64,000 bases of DNA from Carposina sasakii. Lineage: Eukaryota; Arthropoda; Insecta; Lepidoptera; Carposinidae. Shown here piece by piece: positions 11,630 through 22,775 of the stretch. Position 1 is the stretch's first letter; every line of letters begins with the position of its first letter. The stretch is from contig CP053155.1 in assembly GCA_014607495.2 (NCBI GenBank), forward strand, positions 13,392,001-13,456,000, in the 5' to 3' direction. Below the pieces are notes generated by a model, which had not been told where the DNA came from, ran no database searches, and saw nothing but the letters and a program-made list of their open reading frames with translations. Made by a program: the position numbers and the translations under genes.

Positions 11630-11880
11630 AGGCCCCCTATACCCTCCCCACTGACCGGCTAGGATGCCTGATAACTCATAACTGCAAAATGGACAGGTAC
11701 TTGCACTAACTACAATCGCCACGAGAAACCAGACCCGAGCACCCAGCATGCAAGATTCCTATTAAGTCATTCCTAGTAAGAAGAGACTATTACCGAAATC
11801 AAAAACTAGATTAATATAAGTTAATAATCTACATATATCATTTCGCCAACAACCGCGGCATCCTCAGGACTTGATATTCA
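11630..11880. repeat. Second diverged copy of the 34295-34661 repeat family
   Basis: Carries ACAATCGCCACGAGAAACCA, GACCCGAGCACC, CATGCAAGAT and CAACAACCGCGGCATCCTCA in the same order as the 10488-10740 copy. About 80 percent of the shared span looks alike by eye. Non-coding. Confidence 0.65.
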
Positions 11881-13311
11881 GTCTCATGTTTTCTTAAATT
11901 AGGTAGATAGGTAGATTTTAGACAGTTATCTATGTATTTGGTACGGAGAAAACTCCGCATTATTAATGCAAAAGTTTCAAATAGATTAGCGGGCACTAAC
12001 GTTCCTCTGAAGTTCGCAGTTCGTAAGTAGATTTTGTGGTTTTTTATACATTTAAATAAAAATGAAATAAATCATAAAAGTAAATGTAATAATAAAAGAT
12101 TATGATGAGTCATTCTGGCTGACGTAGTGCACTCTGGAAGTTTAATATTATAAGTGCGTTTAGCGTAAAACGAACGATGAAATGTGTATTCGATCGACAA
12201 TCGATCGATGCCATGGTTATATCTGCTGTAGCGTAATGTAACAGCACCTTAACTTAATCATACATAATTAATTTAATTATGTTCAATTTGTAGTAGATAC
12301 CTAGGTATTACATAACATTGATAAATTTACATACATACATATAATCACACCTTTATCCCTTACGGGGTAGGCAGAGCACCAAGGGCCGATAGAACCACAT
12401 GGTGCCACTTCTGACCTATTTTGAGGGTATAGTTGAGTTATCGGTTAGTAGTGACAGGTGGTCAGCCCATCGCCTACAAAACACTAAGACCCTCTTGTCC
12501 CTCTACTGACTTGTACAATATGCCCGGGAAGAGAAGCAGCTGTAGTATTATACTTTTTTTTTTCACTCCCAGAGCAGCATAGAAGGTATGATTAGGTGAC
12601 ACCTAATCATAGTCCTAACATGGTCCTAACGATCTTAGTTTTGTTGGTGCTTATAACCTCTATCTCTATTTAGGTCTTTGACTATGGATCTACCATTCTC
12701 TTTCTACGATTTAGGTACATGGTACTGCTTCTTGGTAATAAATTCTTGCTTCAGTCATTAATATGCACCACACCCGATAGATGTCACTATTAGAGAAAAG
12801 TTAAATCGGCTAAACAACTATTAGGTATTAAAAAGTAAAAACAAAAGAATAACCACATACTCTAATCTAAAATAAGTTAAACCTAAACTATCGGAAATAA
12901 AAACAAAATGTCTAACTGAATAGTCACGAGGAAAATCTTTTAAGAAATTGGGTCAAGGACACACCTTTATGGCATCTTTAAGCATATACAATAGACTAGG
13001 TTAGTCCATACAAAATTGAATTAATTTTTATACTATATCGTTCTCCGAGAACAGAATTTATCAAATTATTACATAGTTATAACCTTAGATTATCTAAGGT
13101 TAAAACGTTAGAATTTTTCTTTAAATTAATTATTTTACATGTATACATGACTGGTTTCAGTTTAAGCTTTAAATATATTTAAATTGCTGGCAACATTATG
13201 AAGCTTATTTGGGTCAACACTTCATGCTGGTTGGTTGGATTTGGATTGCTTGCTTCTCGCTTCAACTTGTACGCACTTCGGTTGGCTGGATGGATTTAGT
13301 AGTAGGGATGG

Positions 13312-13880
13312 CGATTCTTTCCGAAAAAGATCGATTTTTAAATCGATTCAAATCATGACCTGATGAATCGATCCACAAAAAATCGAGGTCTAAAAGATCG
13401 ATTTCGAAAAAATCTATATTTTTTTAAATTTGCTTTTACAATGTACGTATTAATCAATTTTATTAAAAACAAGACAAATATAATAATTAACGATCTTTTA
13501 ATCAGTAAAATCAGGGAATTCGATAAAAACAAATATTTTAAATAATGAATGAATGATGAGGCAATGTCAATCACAGCACAGATACAAAAAGTCAAAGAGT
13601 ATAAACATATAAATAGACGTAACTTTTTATAATTGAAGAAAAGTGAGGCGAAGGAGACTAAACACTAAACTAAACTAAACATCTCGCGAATTTTTGAGTA
13701 ATTAACCGATAGCACCCTTGCAATACGGGCACCTTCAACTAATTGTATGCTTTATACCAAAACAGAAAAATCAAATGTCGATTTTAAAGGGTGATGTATC
13801 GATCCAATAAATCGATTCAGTACTACATATCGATTTCAAAATCGATTTTTCGATTAATCGATCTCAGATCGCCATCCCTA
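13312..13880. mobile_element. hAT-like MITE with TAGGGATGGCGAT termini, just upstream of lola
   Basis: TAGGGATGGCGAT at 13312 is matched by ATCGCCATCCCTA ending at 13880. Next to each end are runs of ATCGATTT and AAATCGAT motifs that extend the inverted repeat imperfectly. There is no transposase frame; the 60-residue frame at 13363-13545 is low complexity. No clean 8-base target duplication abuts the ends, although TTTAGTAG occurs just left of the element and again 8 bases to its right. It sits within a few hundred bases of the probable lola transcription start. Confidence 0.6.
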
Positions 13881-14643
13881 ATCCTTATTTAGTAGAGGTG
13901 CCTTTCTCTAAACTTGCAACATAGCAGCATAGTTTCGTTTCGTGTTTTCATTCAAGCCAACAAGGTGTTCAAGATTCAAGAAAGCTGGCGGGTGTGCAAA
14001 AGTGTATAAAAATAAGATAGTGATAGTTTTTATCCGAATTCAATTAAAACTGTGCAAATTTAACTTGTATAGTTCATGAAATAAACAAAGTAAGTGTTTT
14101 AATAAATAATAATGTGTGTGTGTATCGTGATGTGCGCTTCTTTGCTTCGACTTTTCATCTTCAAAATTTCCACTGAACTTTCAAAGTAAAGTTTCACGCA
14201 GAACTTTATTTCTTGACGTTGAACTTTTAGGCAGTAGGTAATAGATGCCATAATGCACGATATTATATTTCTTAACAAGGACGAATTGTGAAAACTGTTC
14301 GAAAAATAGTAAAACTTAGAATTTTCGTCGCCATTTTATTTTTTTGTCGCGCTGGAAAAGCGGCCATTTTCTTTGTGCCGCGTCGCTTACAACGAGTCCT
14401 ATGTGGTCCACAAAGTTAATTTAGTTAAGTTAGGGCGTGATCTCATCCTATGAAGTGAATTGGTGAGATAATTTTAGATTCCACAACCGACACCTAGATG
14501 CATTCGCAGTTTCATTGTATTATTCGTAGTTAAGTTTTCTTGGTGCCCTAATTACTGCGTGGTGTTTTAATTAATCTGGTATTTCATTGTACGATTCGTA
14601 TCGTAGGATTGTGGGCGCGGCGAGAGGCAAGACGGTTTCCATC
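13881..14643 (+). promoter_or_regulatory. lola: lola upstream region and 5' untranslated exon(s)
   Basis: This 760-base stretch leads to the lola ATG. A consensus donor (CAAA|GTAAGT, junction after 14089) and an acceptor (CGTAG|GATTG, exon from 14607) would remove a 517-base 5' UTR intron, leaving the ATG at 14644 with a good context (ATCATGG). In Drosophila lola, several alternative untranslated first exons feed the shared ATG exon; a single one is inferred here. No TATA box or start site was pinned down. Confidence 0.4.
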
Positions 14644-17600
14644 ATGGATGATGACCAGCAGTTCTGTCTGCGATGGAACAATCACCAATCAACGCTGGTG
14701 TCAGTTTTCGACACCCTTTTGGAGAAAGGAATTCACGTGGACTGCACATTAGCTGCAGAAGGGCAAACCCTAAAAGCTCACAAAGTTGTTCTATCTGCTT
14801 GCAGCCCTTATTTTGAGGTTGGTACCCATTCAGCTCCTATTATGTAGGTCAATTACTATCACGCATAAGTTACTAGCAGTAGTCTTGCTCTAATAAACAT
14901 TCCACTTATTTCATACTAGCTTTCATATTATCATGATAAGTTGTAAACTGATGTGTGTAGATGAGTTGGCAATTGAAAGTTGTAGCTAACTACTTTCCTA
15001 AAACTGAACATAAAAAAAATGTTGCATGAACTAAACCCTGTTTGATTTTATAGATATTCCTTAGATTTTGTTGTCAAATGTAGTGTTTAATGGGTGTCCT
15101 ATGCAGGCATAGGACAAATGAAGATAATTAAATTACTAATGTTCATTGTTTACTTGTTAATTGTTCATTATTAACTTAATGAAATGACATCTAATTTCAA
15201 ATTGGGAACATTCCATTTGACATTAGTAATGTAAGCAGGAAGATTGTAAAGTTTAATTATGTTCAATTTACAAATTATAAACATGTCGGTGAGTAAGTCT
15301 ACAACAACAATCACACAGGCTACACAATCAAATTCCAGAGCATACAAACTGACCTACTGTTAAATAAAAGTAAACAAACAAAATACTACAACAACACTAC
15401 AATTGCTTTTCAGAATGTGCTGTCCCAGCAGTATGACAAGCATCCGATAATAATACTGAAGGACGTTAAGTATGCAGAATTGAAAGCCATGATGGACTAC
15501 ATGTACCGAGGGGAGGTGAACATCTCACAGGACCAGCTGGCCGCACTGCTCAAGGCAGCGGAGTCGCTGCAGATCAAGGGGCTCTCAGACAACAAGCCAT
15601 CGCGGCCGCCGTCCCGCCCCGCGCCCCCCGCCGCGCCCCCTGCGCTCCCCGCCCACCCCGCGCACCCGCCCCGCGCCGCCTCGCCGCCGCCACAGGTGCG
15701 TACCTAAAAGATCATATACTCTTCTCGAGATTAATTGCTAACTTGAGACTGGTTGATGGGGGAAAAACCCCGTATGGCAGTAGCCTTGTGGCGAGCCCTG
15801 GAGAAGTTTTCGACCAGCAGTGCACTGCAATAGGCTGATTTGATGACTATGAAAAGTACCTACTGAAATTGTAGGTTTCTAAATTGTATTTACCTAAGAA
15901 TTGGGACTTTCCATGGCTTTAGTTACATAACTGACTACAGTGAAACAAATAGGGCAACTTTTATACTAAGAATAATGGAAATAATGTACAAGGTGCAATT
16001 TGGCATGTTCCTTGAGAAAAAGAGGGAAGCACTATATGTGAATTAAGAAAAATAAACCCATGAAATTAAATATTGTGGATATATTTCTTTATTGAATCAA
16101 TTCCATAATTATGTCAATCAATTCATAAAGTGTTTTAACATTTCCACTTTTTGAATGGCAATTAAGTAAGAGTTTTAATCTTTGTCAATAGAGTTATCTA
16201 AGTATGTAAGCCCACAGTATTATGTTAGATACTACATTGATAAGCTTTCTTTCAAAATAATGTGAGCTGTATCATTCTTTTAAATTTTTAGATGCCTCAA
16301 TTTAAGTAATGATATTTAATTAATGGCACCTTGATTTAAGTCACTGAGGCACCTAGTAATACAGTACAGTAATTCATTAACCATATGGTGGTTACTAGTA
16401 GTATTTTCTGTGTGAATTGTACTATACTATGCCATGGTAACTTTAAAGAGTTGAGTCAGTCATTGTTACACTTGACACTGTCTGTAAATAAAATTATTCT
16501 TTCTGTCTTAAGCAGTTACAATATATTTTTTCCTGTGACATAGTAGTAGTAAATAAACTGTTAAGCATATAGTTTAAATAATTCAGTATAGTTATAGCAA
16601 GACTAATCTCAATTCAATAAAAGAACAGAAAATAATATTATGACAATAGTGTTGAATAATTTGTAGTGTATATGAATGGAACTCTGTTTGCATAATAATA
16701 AACAACACTATTTACTATTTTAGTAACAAAAGCATAAATCATAAACATTGTGCATCATACATACTACTACTGTATTTTGTACAGCAACCATGCAGAATAA
16801 AGCCTCGAGCACACCGGATTCGTATGCGTACACGTAAGCGTAGACATACACGTACCTCTGAGTTGTAATGTATGGAACTGTATACGGGCACTGGCAGGCC
16901 GTATGCGTACACGTAAGCCTATGCTTGACGTCTATACGTCAAGTGGTGACAGTTCCATACATTAAACTCAGAGGTATGTGTACGTCTATGCTTACGTGCA
17001 CGCATACGCCTCCGGTGTGCTCGAGGCTTTAATCCATATACCTTGAAAGTGGTAATAGTGTAATGGCCTACACATGTGCCTGTCAATGACATAGGTTCAA
17101 TTTTAGTCTTGGCTGATTTTACATACATTAACCAATTTGTTTTATAACTTTTGTCTGTCAGTTTATCTGTCTTCCTGCTAATCATATTTAGCAAGACATG
17201 GCAAAAATCTGGAAAGTTCCCTAGTTCAAGAATCTGAGGTACTTTGCCTGTTTCTGTGAACTCTTACGACGTGATGAGATAGATATTCAGCTAGTGATTA
17301 GTTGTTGATTATATTCTTCAATGTACTAATACAAAAACTTATCTGCACCTGATCTCTCTCCAGTCGTGTCGGCTTTCCGTCCCGTCGGAATAGAGAGTGC
17401 ATCTGTGTTTGTGCACACACTTGTGCACTATAATATCTCCTGCGTACCTGGCCAATCTCCGTAGAGATTGGTCGCCTTGACCGAAATACGGTCGGAGATC
17501 ATCATCATCACAAGATCTTATGTAACTTTAAAAATACCAACCAATTTCATATATGTATTTTGCTGAATTGCAAAATGTGTACCACCTTAGGCCGTAACTT

Positions 17601-20600
17601 GTTTAACATCAGGCATGATGGTGGTCAAATGTTTGCTTAGATAATTGTAAAAAAATGTAAATAATGTCCTGTTTTGATGAGGGACTTCATAAATAAATAA
17701 ATATACACACACACACATTAACCTAGACACATTAAGATCCCTAAGGTCTTGTGTTGTGGGTACTAAGCAACGGTTTATAAATACATAGATAAGTATACAA
17801 ACATCCTATGACTCGGAAACAAACATCGATATTTATCATATCAATGTTTGCACCTACCGGGATTTGAACCCAGGACCTATGGCGTCGGAGACAGGGTCAC
17901 TACCTACTAGACCAATCGGCCGTCATTCACTAGAATACATAAGCTACATACATCACCCTACGTGCATGGTGACTAGGAAACTTGGCAATTATTTCAGGAG
18001 ATAAGCAAGCAACATGTTACTGATCATTTACATCTGTCCCCACTATCCTAAACATGGCTGTGTCATCTCTTTTGTGATCCTGCTGTTCTGGATACCCCAA
18101 TTCGAGAACTTAGTCATATTTATATGTGTATGTCTGAGCATGACAATCGGCATCCACAATAGTACGTTTTATAACTAGTGTTAGCCAACCACTGTGTCCT
18201 GCACCCTCTATTATGTTGTAGAGTCCTACCCAAATTATCAGGATATTTTTTTAAATAATTATCTTGATAATTATCCAAGCTGACTTGCCATTTAACTTCT
18301 CAAATTGCACTACCTCGTACCCAACACAAGTCGACAGTATGATTAACAAGATTATCATTGTCGGCAGCCCCGCGACGGCAGCGTGGACAGTCGCGAAGGC
18401 TCGGAGAGTCCGTCGCGGCGGCGCAAGAAGGCGCGGCGTCCGTCGTCCGCGTCGCCCGCGCCCGACCCCGCCGTCTGCAAGCAGGAGAGTCCGCGCGAGA
18501 GGGTGGAGGACCTCACGCTGGACGAGGAGGCGGACGAGCCGCCGGCCGTCACCCATAACGATGTTGTGCGCAGTGAGTGTCGATTAGAAATCTATACATA
18601 TTATAAAATTGTAACGGATCGATGTTTGTGCACGCTAATCTCAAAAACGGCTGAACCGATTGCGATGCAGTTTTCAGGAATATATTGTGATAGGTCCCAC
18701 TTAACATATAGGCTAATTTTTATCCCGGATAATTTCGACATTTTTTGTTTTTTCAGTTTTCTGCAGTCCACGCGGACGGAGTCGCGGGCGTTCACTAGTC
18801 CTTACTAATGTTGTAAATGCGAAATACTATTAGGCAATTAGTGCGATTTTAGTTCCCAAAATGGATTTATAAATTAATTGAATATTGGGGTAAGATGGAA
18901 TAATTTTGTTCCCGGTTTCCCCCTATTATGAATTCGGGGAAAGATGCGATTAAATTCCTAGTTTCCCCCGAAACTGGGAATAGAGAAACTCTGCCTATCT
19001 GGCTTTCAAGCCAAAACTAATGAACCGATAGAAATGAAATTTCAATGAATAAATTTGGTGCATGGTAGTCTAGAGCCTGAAAAGGGACATAGGCTATTTT
19101 TTAACCTGGATAATTTCACATTTTGTTTTTTTTTCTGTCCACGTGGACGAAGTCGGGGGCGTCCAATACTAGGTTTATATTTGACTGTACTGATGCAGGG
19201 CTTCACTAGAATACTTCCGTGCTTCCCCTTAGTTTCTTAGCCTCTATAAGTGAGGCTAGGGTATTTTAATTTACCTGTCTACTCCAACGAAACCAGGCTT
19301 ATTAGTGACGCTTGCGATCGAAGGATAGTGCCCGGTTGTTCCGCTACGCTCGTGCATTCCATTAGCACGTGCTGTGGCGTTTCATCTACACCCTTGTATC
19401 CTTTACAGAGGGAGGCTGTTTAACAAACCCCGTCCATCCTCCATGTCCGTGCATGTCGTAAGAGACGATTAAAGAACTCAAGGGCTACTCTCAGACGATG
19501 AGCTAGCGTCATTGATCTTTCAATTTTCAAGTTGCCAGAAAGTTTGAAATAACGCTTAGGATTGTATAGCGCACTTTTGATAGGTACAATGAAGTGTGTA
19601 GCGTCGATGACCAAAAAATAACTGGACAGCCCCGCTCCGTAAGAATACCAGCAGTGATCAAAATGGCAAAGCGCGTATAAGAAGAAATTCTGTCCAAAAA
19701 CAGAAGTTCATGACTTTGCAGATGGGCGTTAGTAGAAAAAGCGTAAAAAAGGTTTTGATTGAAGATCTTGGTCTACGAGCTAATAGAAAAACAAGGGAAT
19801 ACTAAGTTAAAAGCGATGAGGCATAAAAGATCTCGGGAGTTATTACGGCGGTACGCAAAAAACCGCCACCATGATATCCTGTTTATTTTCGACACTGAGG
19901 TAAAATACCACAAACAAAATGATAGGGTATATGCTAGCAGCTTAGAGGAAGCCGGTAGTTCCATGGGTGGAAATTATCCAGGATAAAAACATTTTCCCGG
20001 GATAAAAAGTAGCCTATATGTTAAGTGGGACCTGTCACAATATATTCCTGAAAACTGCATCAAAATCGGTTCAGCCGTTTCTGACATTAGCGTGCACAAA
20101 CGCACAGACAAACAGATAAACTGACAAACAATCAAAAATTCCAATAATCATTATTTTGGGTACTATTGCGTTGATAAAGATATTCTGTATGATATGTTTT
20201 CTTATATATCTTCCATGTACAGACAGCGATCCGTTACATTTTTATTATATGTATAGATTTCGTTTTCAAGTAAGACACAGTCTGGAATTGCCAGCACATA
20301 AAATGAGGACGACTCAGGTTTGGTTCGGTAACAAAAAGCAAGATGTAACAAAATCGACTTCATCCAGCCCAGACCTTAATACCTTCGATTTTAAAATTTT
20401 GCAAGATTTATAGAGGAAAGTCTGTTCTAAATGTTATAAAAATTTGGATACCTAAGATAATGTTTAAGAAAAGCAGTCGCTGAAATAGACATGAATATGG
20501 TGCGCGCTGCCATAGATTGACTGGCCGGGACGAGTAAGGTCCTGTATCTAAAGTAGGAGCAGACAATTTGAATAATTTTTACTTCTTTTTAATGCCTATA

Positions 20601-22775
20601 ATATGTGCTTATTAAAAATTGGTTAAGTACTTTTGATTATATGCCAATTTATATTTGTGACAGAACTTAGGGACCGACTAGGTATGTTATATTTGAGATG
20701 TTAACTCGGTCAAATACAAAAGCAATGTGGGTTTGGTGAAAAGCAGCGCTAGTACTAGTTCGGCCCTTGTATATGTTCGAATTGTTGTGAGAAGCTTCGA
20801 TATTGCGTTCTAGAATTGTATTGGGCTTTGGTTCTTTCTGCGTCCCATAGATGGCTTCGCTACAGCAACAATGAAACAAAACAAACAGAGTACGAACTTA
20901 GACGTAGCAGAAACGCAGAGGAAAACATGTAAAAAATTATACAAAGATATGTGCACCCATAGATTTAATAAATCTATGGTGCACCCTATCTGAAGCCTGT
21001 CAGTCACTTGTATGTAGTATAGCCTCCAATCAGATCTGTTTTCAGCTGGATGGTGCTAAAACAGGGCAGGGACTGCTAAAAAATTATTATCTAACGCAAA
21101 AGTAACTTGACGCTGGCCCCTTAGACAAAATCCTACCCTAATAATATAAATGTGAATATTTGTGAGAGAGAATGGATGTTCGTTTTTTACTCTTTTGTTT
21201 TGGTATAAAGACCACTTTGTATGTATTACGGCATGGAGCCGTGGGTACGCTTGCAGTTCGCCTTTTGTGCCTGTACATATTAGGGTCGAGTCCGGCAGTC
21301 ACACTTAAACTTAATCTTAGTCAGGTCTATCTCTCTCCGTTCTTAACATAAATTGCTGAGAGAGAAAAGGACAGGTAGGACCAGAGGCGGCTGCTGACAT
21401 TTTTAGATGGGTGTTCACTCCCTTAACGAATGGGGTGGTGCAAGTTCAACCGTACGCTTATAAAAATTCAGATGACCTAATGAAACACATTAAAGACAAC
21501 CATATCGCGTTCTAACTCGGACTAAGCGAACTCTAAGTGGCCGCATACGCGAATTAAAGTGAGCGGCGCTCCAGATAAGGCAAATTTTTCATACGAAATT
21601 TTCTGTTTCACGCGCCGGCCTATGTCGGTATGTCTCTTTCGCACTCATTGAATACAGTACTAGGAATCGTACCAAATTTCGTTTCATTGGAGCGCGATCG
21701 CTAGAGCTCCACTCGATACATAAGATTACAACTTACTTGAGACGAACGCGTAGACACTATTGTATAAACATAGTAGAATTGAAAGATAATTATAAATATA
21801 GAGAAATATAGATTGCCTATGTAATCTTCGTGGGTGGGAGTGCACCGCACTAGCGCTCCTTAGGACGAGCCGCCAGTGGGTAGGACTAATTTTACGTTTA
21901 GGTTTAAGTGTGACTCCCGGAACCATATTATGTGTTCTGTGTCAAGAGTCGAATTTATTTTATTGGATCGCCGTCCGTCCATACGAAGCACTATGTATAC
22001 ATAATGATTTTTGGTCGTCAACGTTCCCGAAAACTACGGAATCTCCTCATCGTCACGATTATTTTTCTCCATGGAAGCATACCTGGGAAGTATCTGGTTC
22101 CAAAGTTGAGTAAATAGACCGCGTTTTTCTGCTTAAATGCACATTGACGAGAAATAATTAATATCCTGTCTATGGAAAAACTATCATAAACACTGGACAC
22201 TATAAATTTCGCCCGATCAAGTAATTATTTATTTATTTTTTCAAAAAAATTATTTCGTTTCCCTGAATTTTTTTTTGGCATAAACTTACTTTATTTTCAT
22301 GTATAGAGTACGTACCCTTCGTTAAGGGTGGCAACGAAGAAACACCCTGTATAACGTTTTCAGCGCACGCGACATATCTCGGTAAAAATGTATGTAATGT
22401 ATACCCCCCTTACCCACTACTATGTTACTGATAGATAAATTATATCAACATATTTTTTTTACGCTATCTATTTTATCCATGCTTAAAAGGTAAAAAAAAA
22501 ATCTTCTGGGTGGTATATTCTGTTATGGGTGACACTACACACATCGACCATTACAGGCTACTGTTATATTTACCACATTATATATAGATACTATTTTGAT
22601 ACTATCCTGTACTAGTGCACTATACGTGTGTATTCAATAAATTGAATTCCCAGGACTATAAAGCATAACTTAGAATATTGAATAATGACCAATTTTGTTC
22701 CAGATTTCCAATGGCATATGGAACGATCTCAAGATGAAATTATGAACTCAAGTGACAGCATCCGAGACTCTCAAG
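14644..22775 (+). CDS. lola: longitudinals lacking, shared BTB-domain exons
   Basis: Four exons common to all isoforms: 14644-14817, 15414-15695, 18368-18572, 22704-22775 (733 nt, ending in phase 1). Exon 1 opens [18 protein letters not shown] and, with exon 2, encodes the BTB/POZ domain (about residues 5-115; [33 protein letters not shown]). This pattern is distinctive of Lola. The domain mediates dimerisation. Exon 2 ends in a Pro/Ala-rich linker. Exon 3 carries a basic, probably nuclear-localising patch (RRRKKARR), a CKQES site and an acidic tail. Exon 4 ([19 protein letters not shown]...) is the short common end. The ATG at 14644 was chosen over the open frame from 14587 because that frame begins without ATG. 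Lola guides axon growth and cell fate in flies, using one BTB half joined to many zinc-finger ends. The final donor (CAAG|GTAAGC) joins in frame to each exon listed below. Confidence 0.93.
16799..17031. repeat. Inverted repeat (foldback MITE) in lola intron
   Basis: AAAGCCTCGAGCACACCGGA at the left is matched by TCCGGTGTGCTCGAGGCTTT at the right. Further in, CGTATGCGTACACGTAAGC, ACACGTACCTCTGAGT, ACATTAAACTCAGAGGTA and GTATGGAACTGT with its complement continue the stem. Arms are about 84 bases; the centre includes a second copy of the GTATGCGTACACGTAAGC phrase. No coding capacity. Confidence 0.78.
17340..17505 (+). repeat. Partial copy of the SINE at 39228-39570
   Basis: Shares GCACCTGATCTCTCTCC, AGAGAGTGCATCTGTGTTTG, CACTATAATATCTCCTGCGT, CCAATCTCCGTAGAGATTGG and GAAATACGGTC with 39390-39565. 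The tRNA-like head of the other copy is missing, so this is a 5'-truncated insertion, as expected for a retrotransposed SINE. Confidence 0.75.
17700..17935 (-). mobile_element. tRNA-derived SINE, family 2, minus orientation
   Basis: On the minus strand the right end reads like a tRNA head: an A-box-like TGGTCTAGTAGGTAGTGA and a B-box GGTTCAAATCCC 30-40 bases later. The body continues through CATAGGATGTTTGTATACTT and ACCTTAGGGATCTTAATG-type sequence. A related copy lies at 43555-43775. It lacks a foldable acceptor stem, so it is a SINE and not a tRNA gene. Confidence 0.65.
18590..18805 (+). repeat. Lep1-type non-autonomous repeat, 3' portion
   Basis: Contains GCACGCTAATCTCAAAAACG, CTGAACCGAT, GCAGTTTTCAGGAATATATT, GTCCCACTTAACATATAGGC, TATCCCGGATAATTTCGACA and the end GACGGAGTCGCGGGCG. 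The same ordered blocks recur at 19972-20270, 52555-52750, 54500-54650 and 63005-63325. Elements with this end sequence are widespread in Lepidoptera and have been described as Helitron-like (Lep1). Starts just after the lola exon 3 donor. Confidence 0.7.
19640..20535 (+). pseudogene. Decayed mariner transposase, split by a Lep1-type insertion
   Basis: Fragments in shifting frames read as parts of a mariner transposase: a helix-turn-helix piece ([20 protein letters not shown] near 19690), then [19 protein letters not shown] and [15 protein letters not shown] (19825-19955), then [12 protein letters not shown] and [10 protein letters not shown] (20295-20395, the region of the last catalytic Asp, seen in intact copies as SSPDLNPxDY), and a tail resembling RAAIDDWPG (20500-20520). 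A minus-oriented Lep1-type repeat (19972-20270) separates the middle from the C-terminal part. Several frameshifts and the ILFIFDTE change in the normally ILFTDEK motif show it is inactive. Confidence 0.75.
19972..20270 (-). repeat. Lep1-type repeat inserted into the mariner remnant
   Basis: Minus-oriented copy with TATCCCGGGAAAATG, CTACTTTTTATCC, GTCCCACTTAACATATAGGC, CAGGAATATATTGTGACAGG, ACGGCTGAACCGAT and GTTTGTGCACGCTAA when reverse complemented. Its position inside an open mariner frame shows it came later. Confidence 0.7.
21990..22180 (-). repeat. Partial, opposite-orientation copy of the interior of the 3798-5957 element
   Basis: GGTCGTCAACGTTCCCGAAA, ACTACGGAATCT, ATTTTTCTCCATGGAAGCAT, CTGGGAAGT and CGCGTTTTTCTGC are the reverse complement of blocks at 4070-4225. 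This shows the interior is a dispersed family and not unique intron sequence. Confidence 0.65.

Larger units (their letters stand above)
10185..13311. other. Intergenic region between the divergent psq and lola genes
   Basis: No coding exon is supported on either strand. It contains a TACC microsatellite at about 10247-10260, two diverged copies of the IR element best seen at 34295-34661 (about 10488-10740 and 11630-11880), the end of a Lep1-type repeat near 11238 (ACTAGCTGTTGCCCGCGACT), and a block at about 12340-12550 that starts with TACATACATACATATAATCA and looks like a dispersed repeat. I searched its minus strand for a psq BTB exon (RWNNHQ- or HKVVL-like codons) and found none. Promoters for both genes should lie at its two edges. 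Confidence 0.5.
15696..18367 (+). other. lola intron 2, non-coding
   Basis: No exon is supported. It holds a foldback repeat (16799-17031), a partial SINE-like copy (17340-17505) and a tRNA-headed SINE (17700-17930), followed by another dispersed block near 17990-18090. The remainder is AT-rich with no structure I can name. Confidence 0.6.
18573..22703 (+). other. lola intron 3, repeat-rich
   Basis: No lola exon is supported inside. It contains Lep1-type copies (18590-18805, about 19000-19170, 19972-20270), a decayed mariner (19640-20535) and an opposite-orientation copy (about 21990-22180) of the interior of the 3798-5957 element. The stretch 20540-21990 shows no gene and nothing I can name. 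Confidence 0.6.

Noticed and set aside
14587..14643. Upstream in-frame extension of lola
   Set aside because: The frame opens with TTG and not ATG; the Lola family starts at MDDDQQF, ATG 14644.
17885..17930. tRNA gene on the minus strand
   Set aside because: Only A- and B-box-like parts are present, without a pairing acceptor stem, and a related copy exists at 43555-43775; it is a SINE head.
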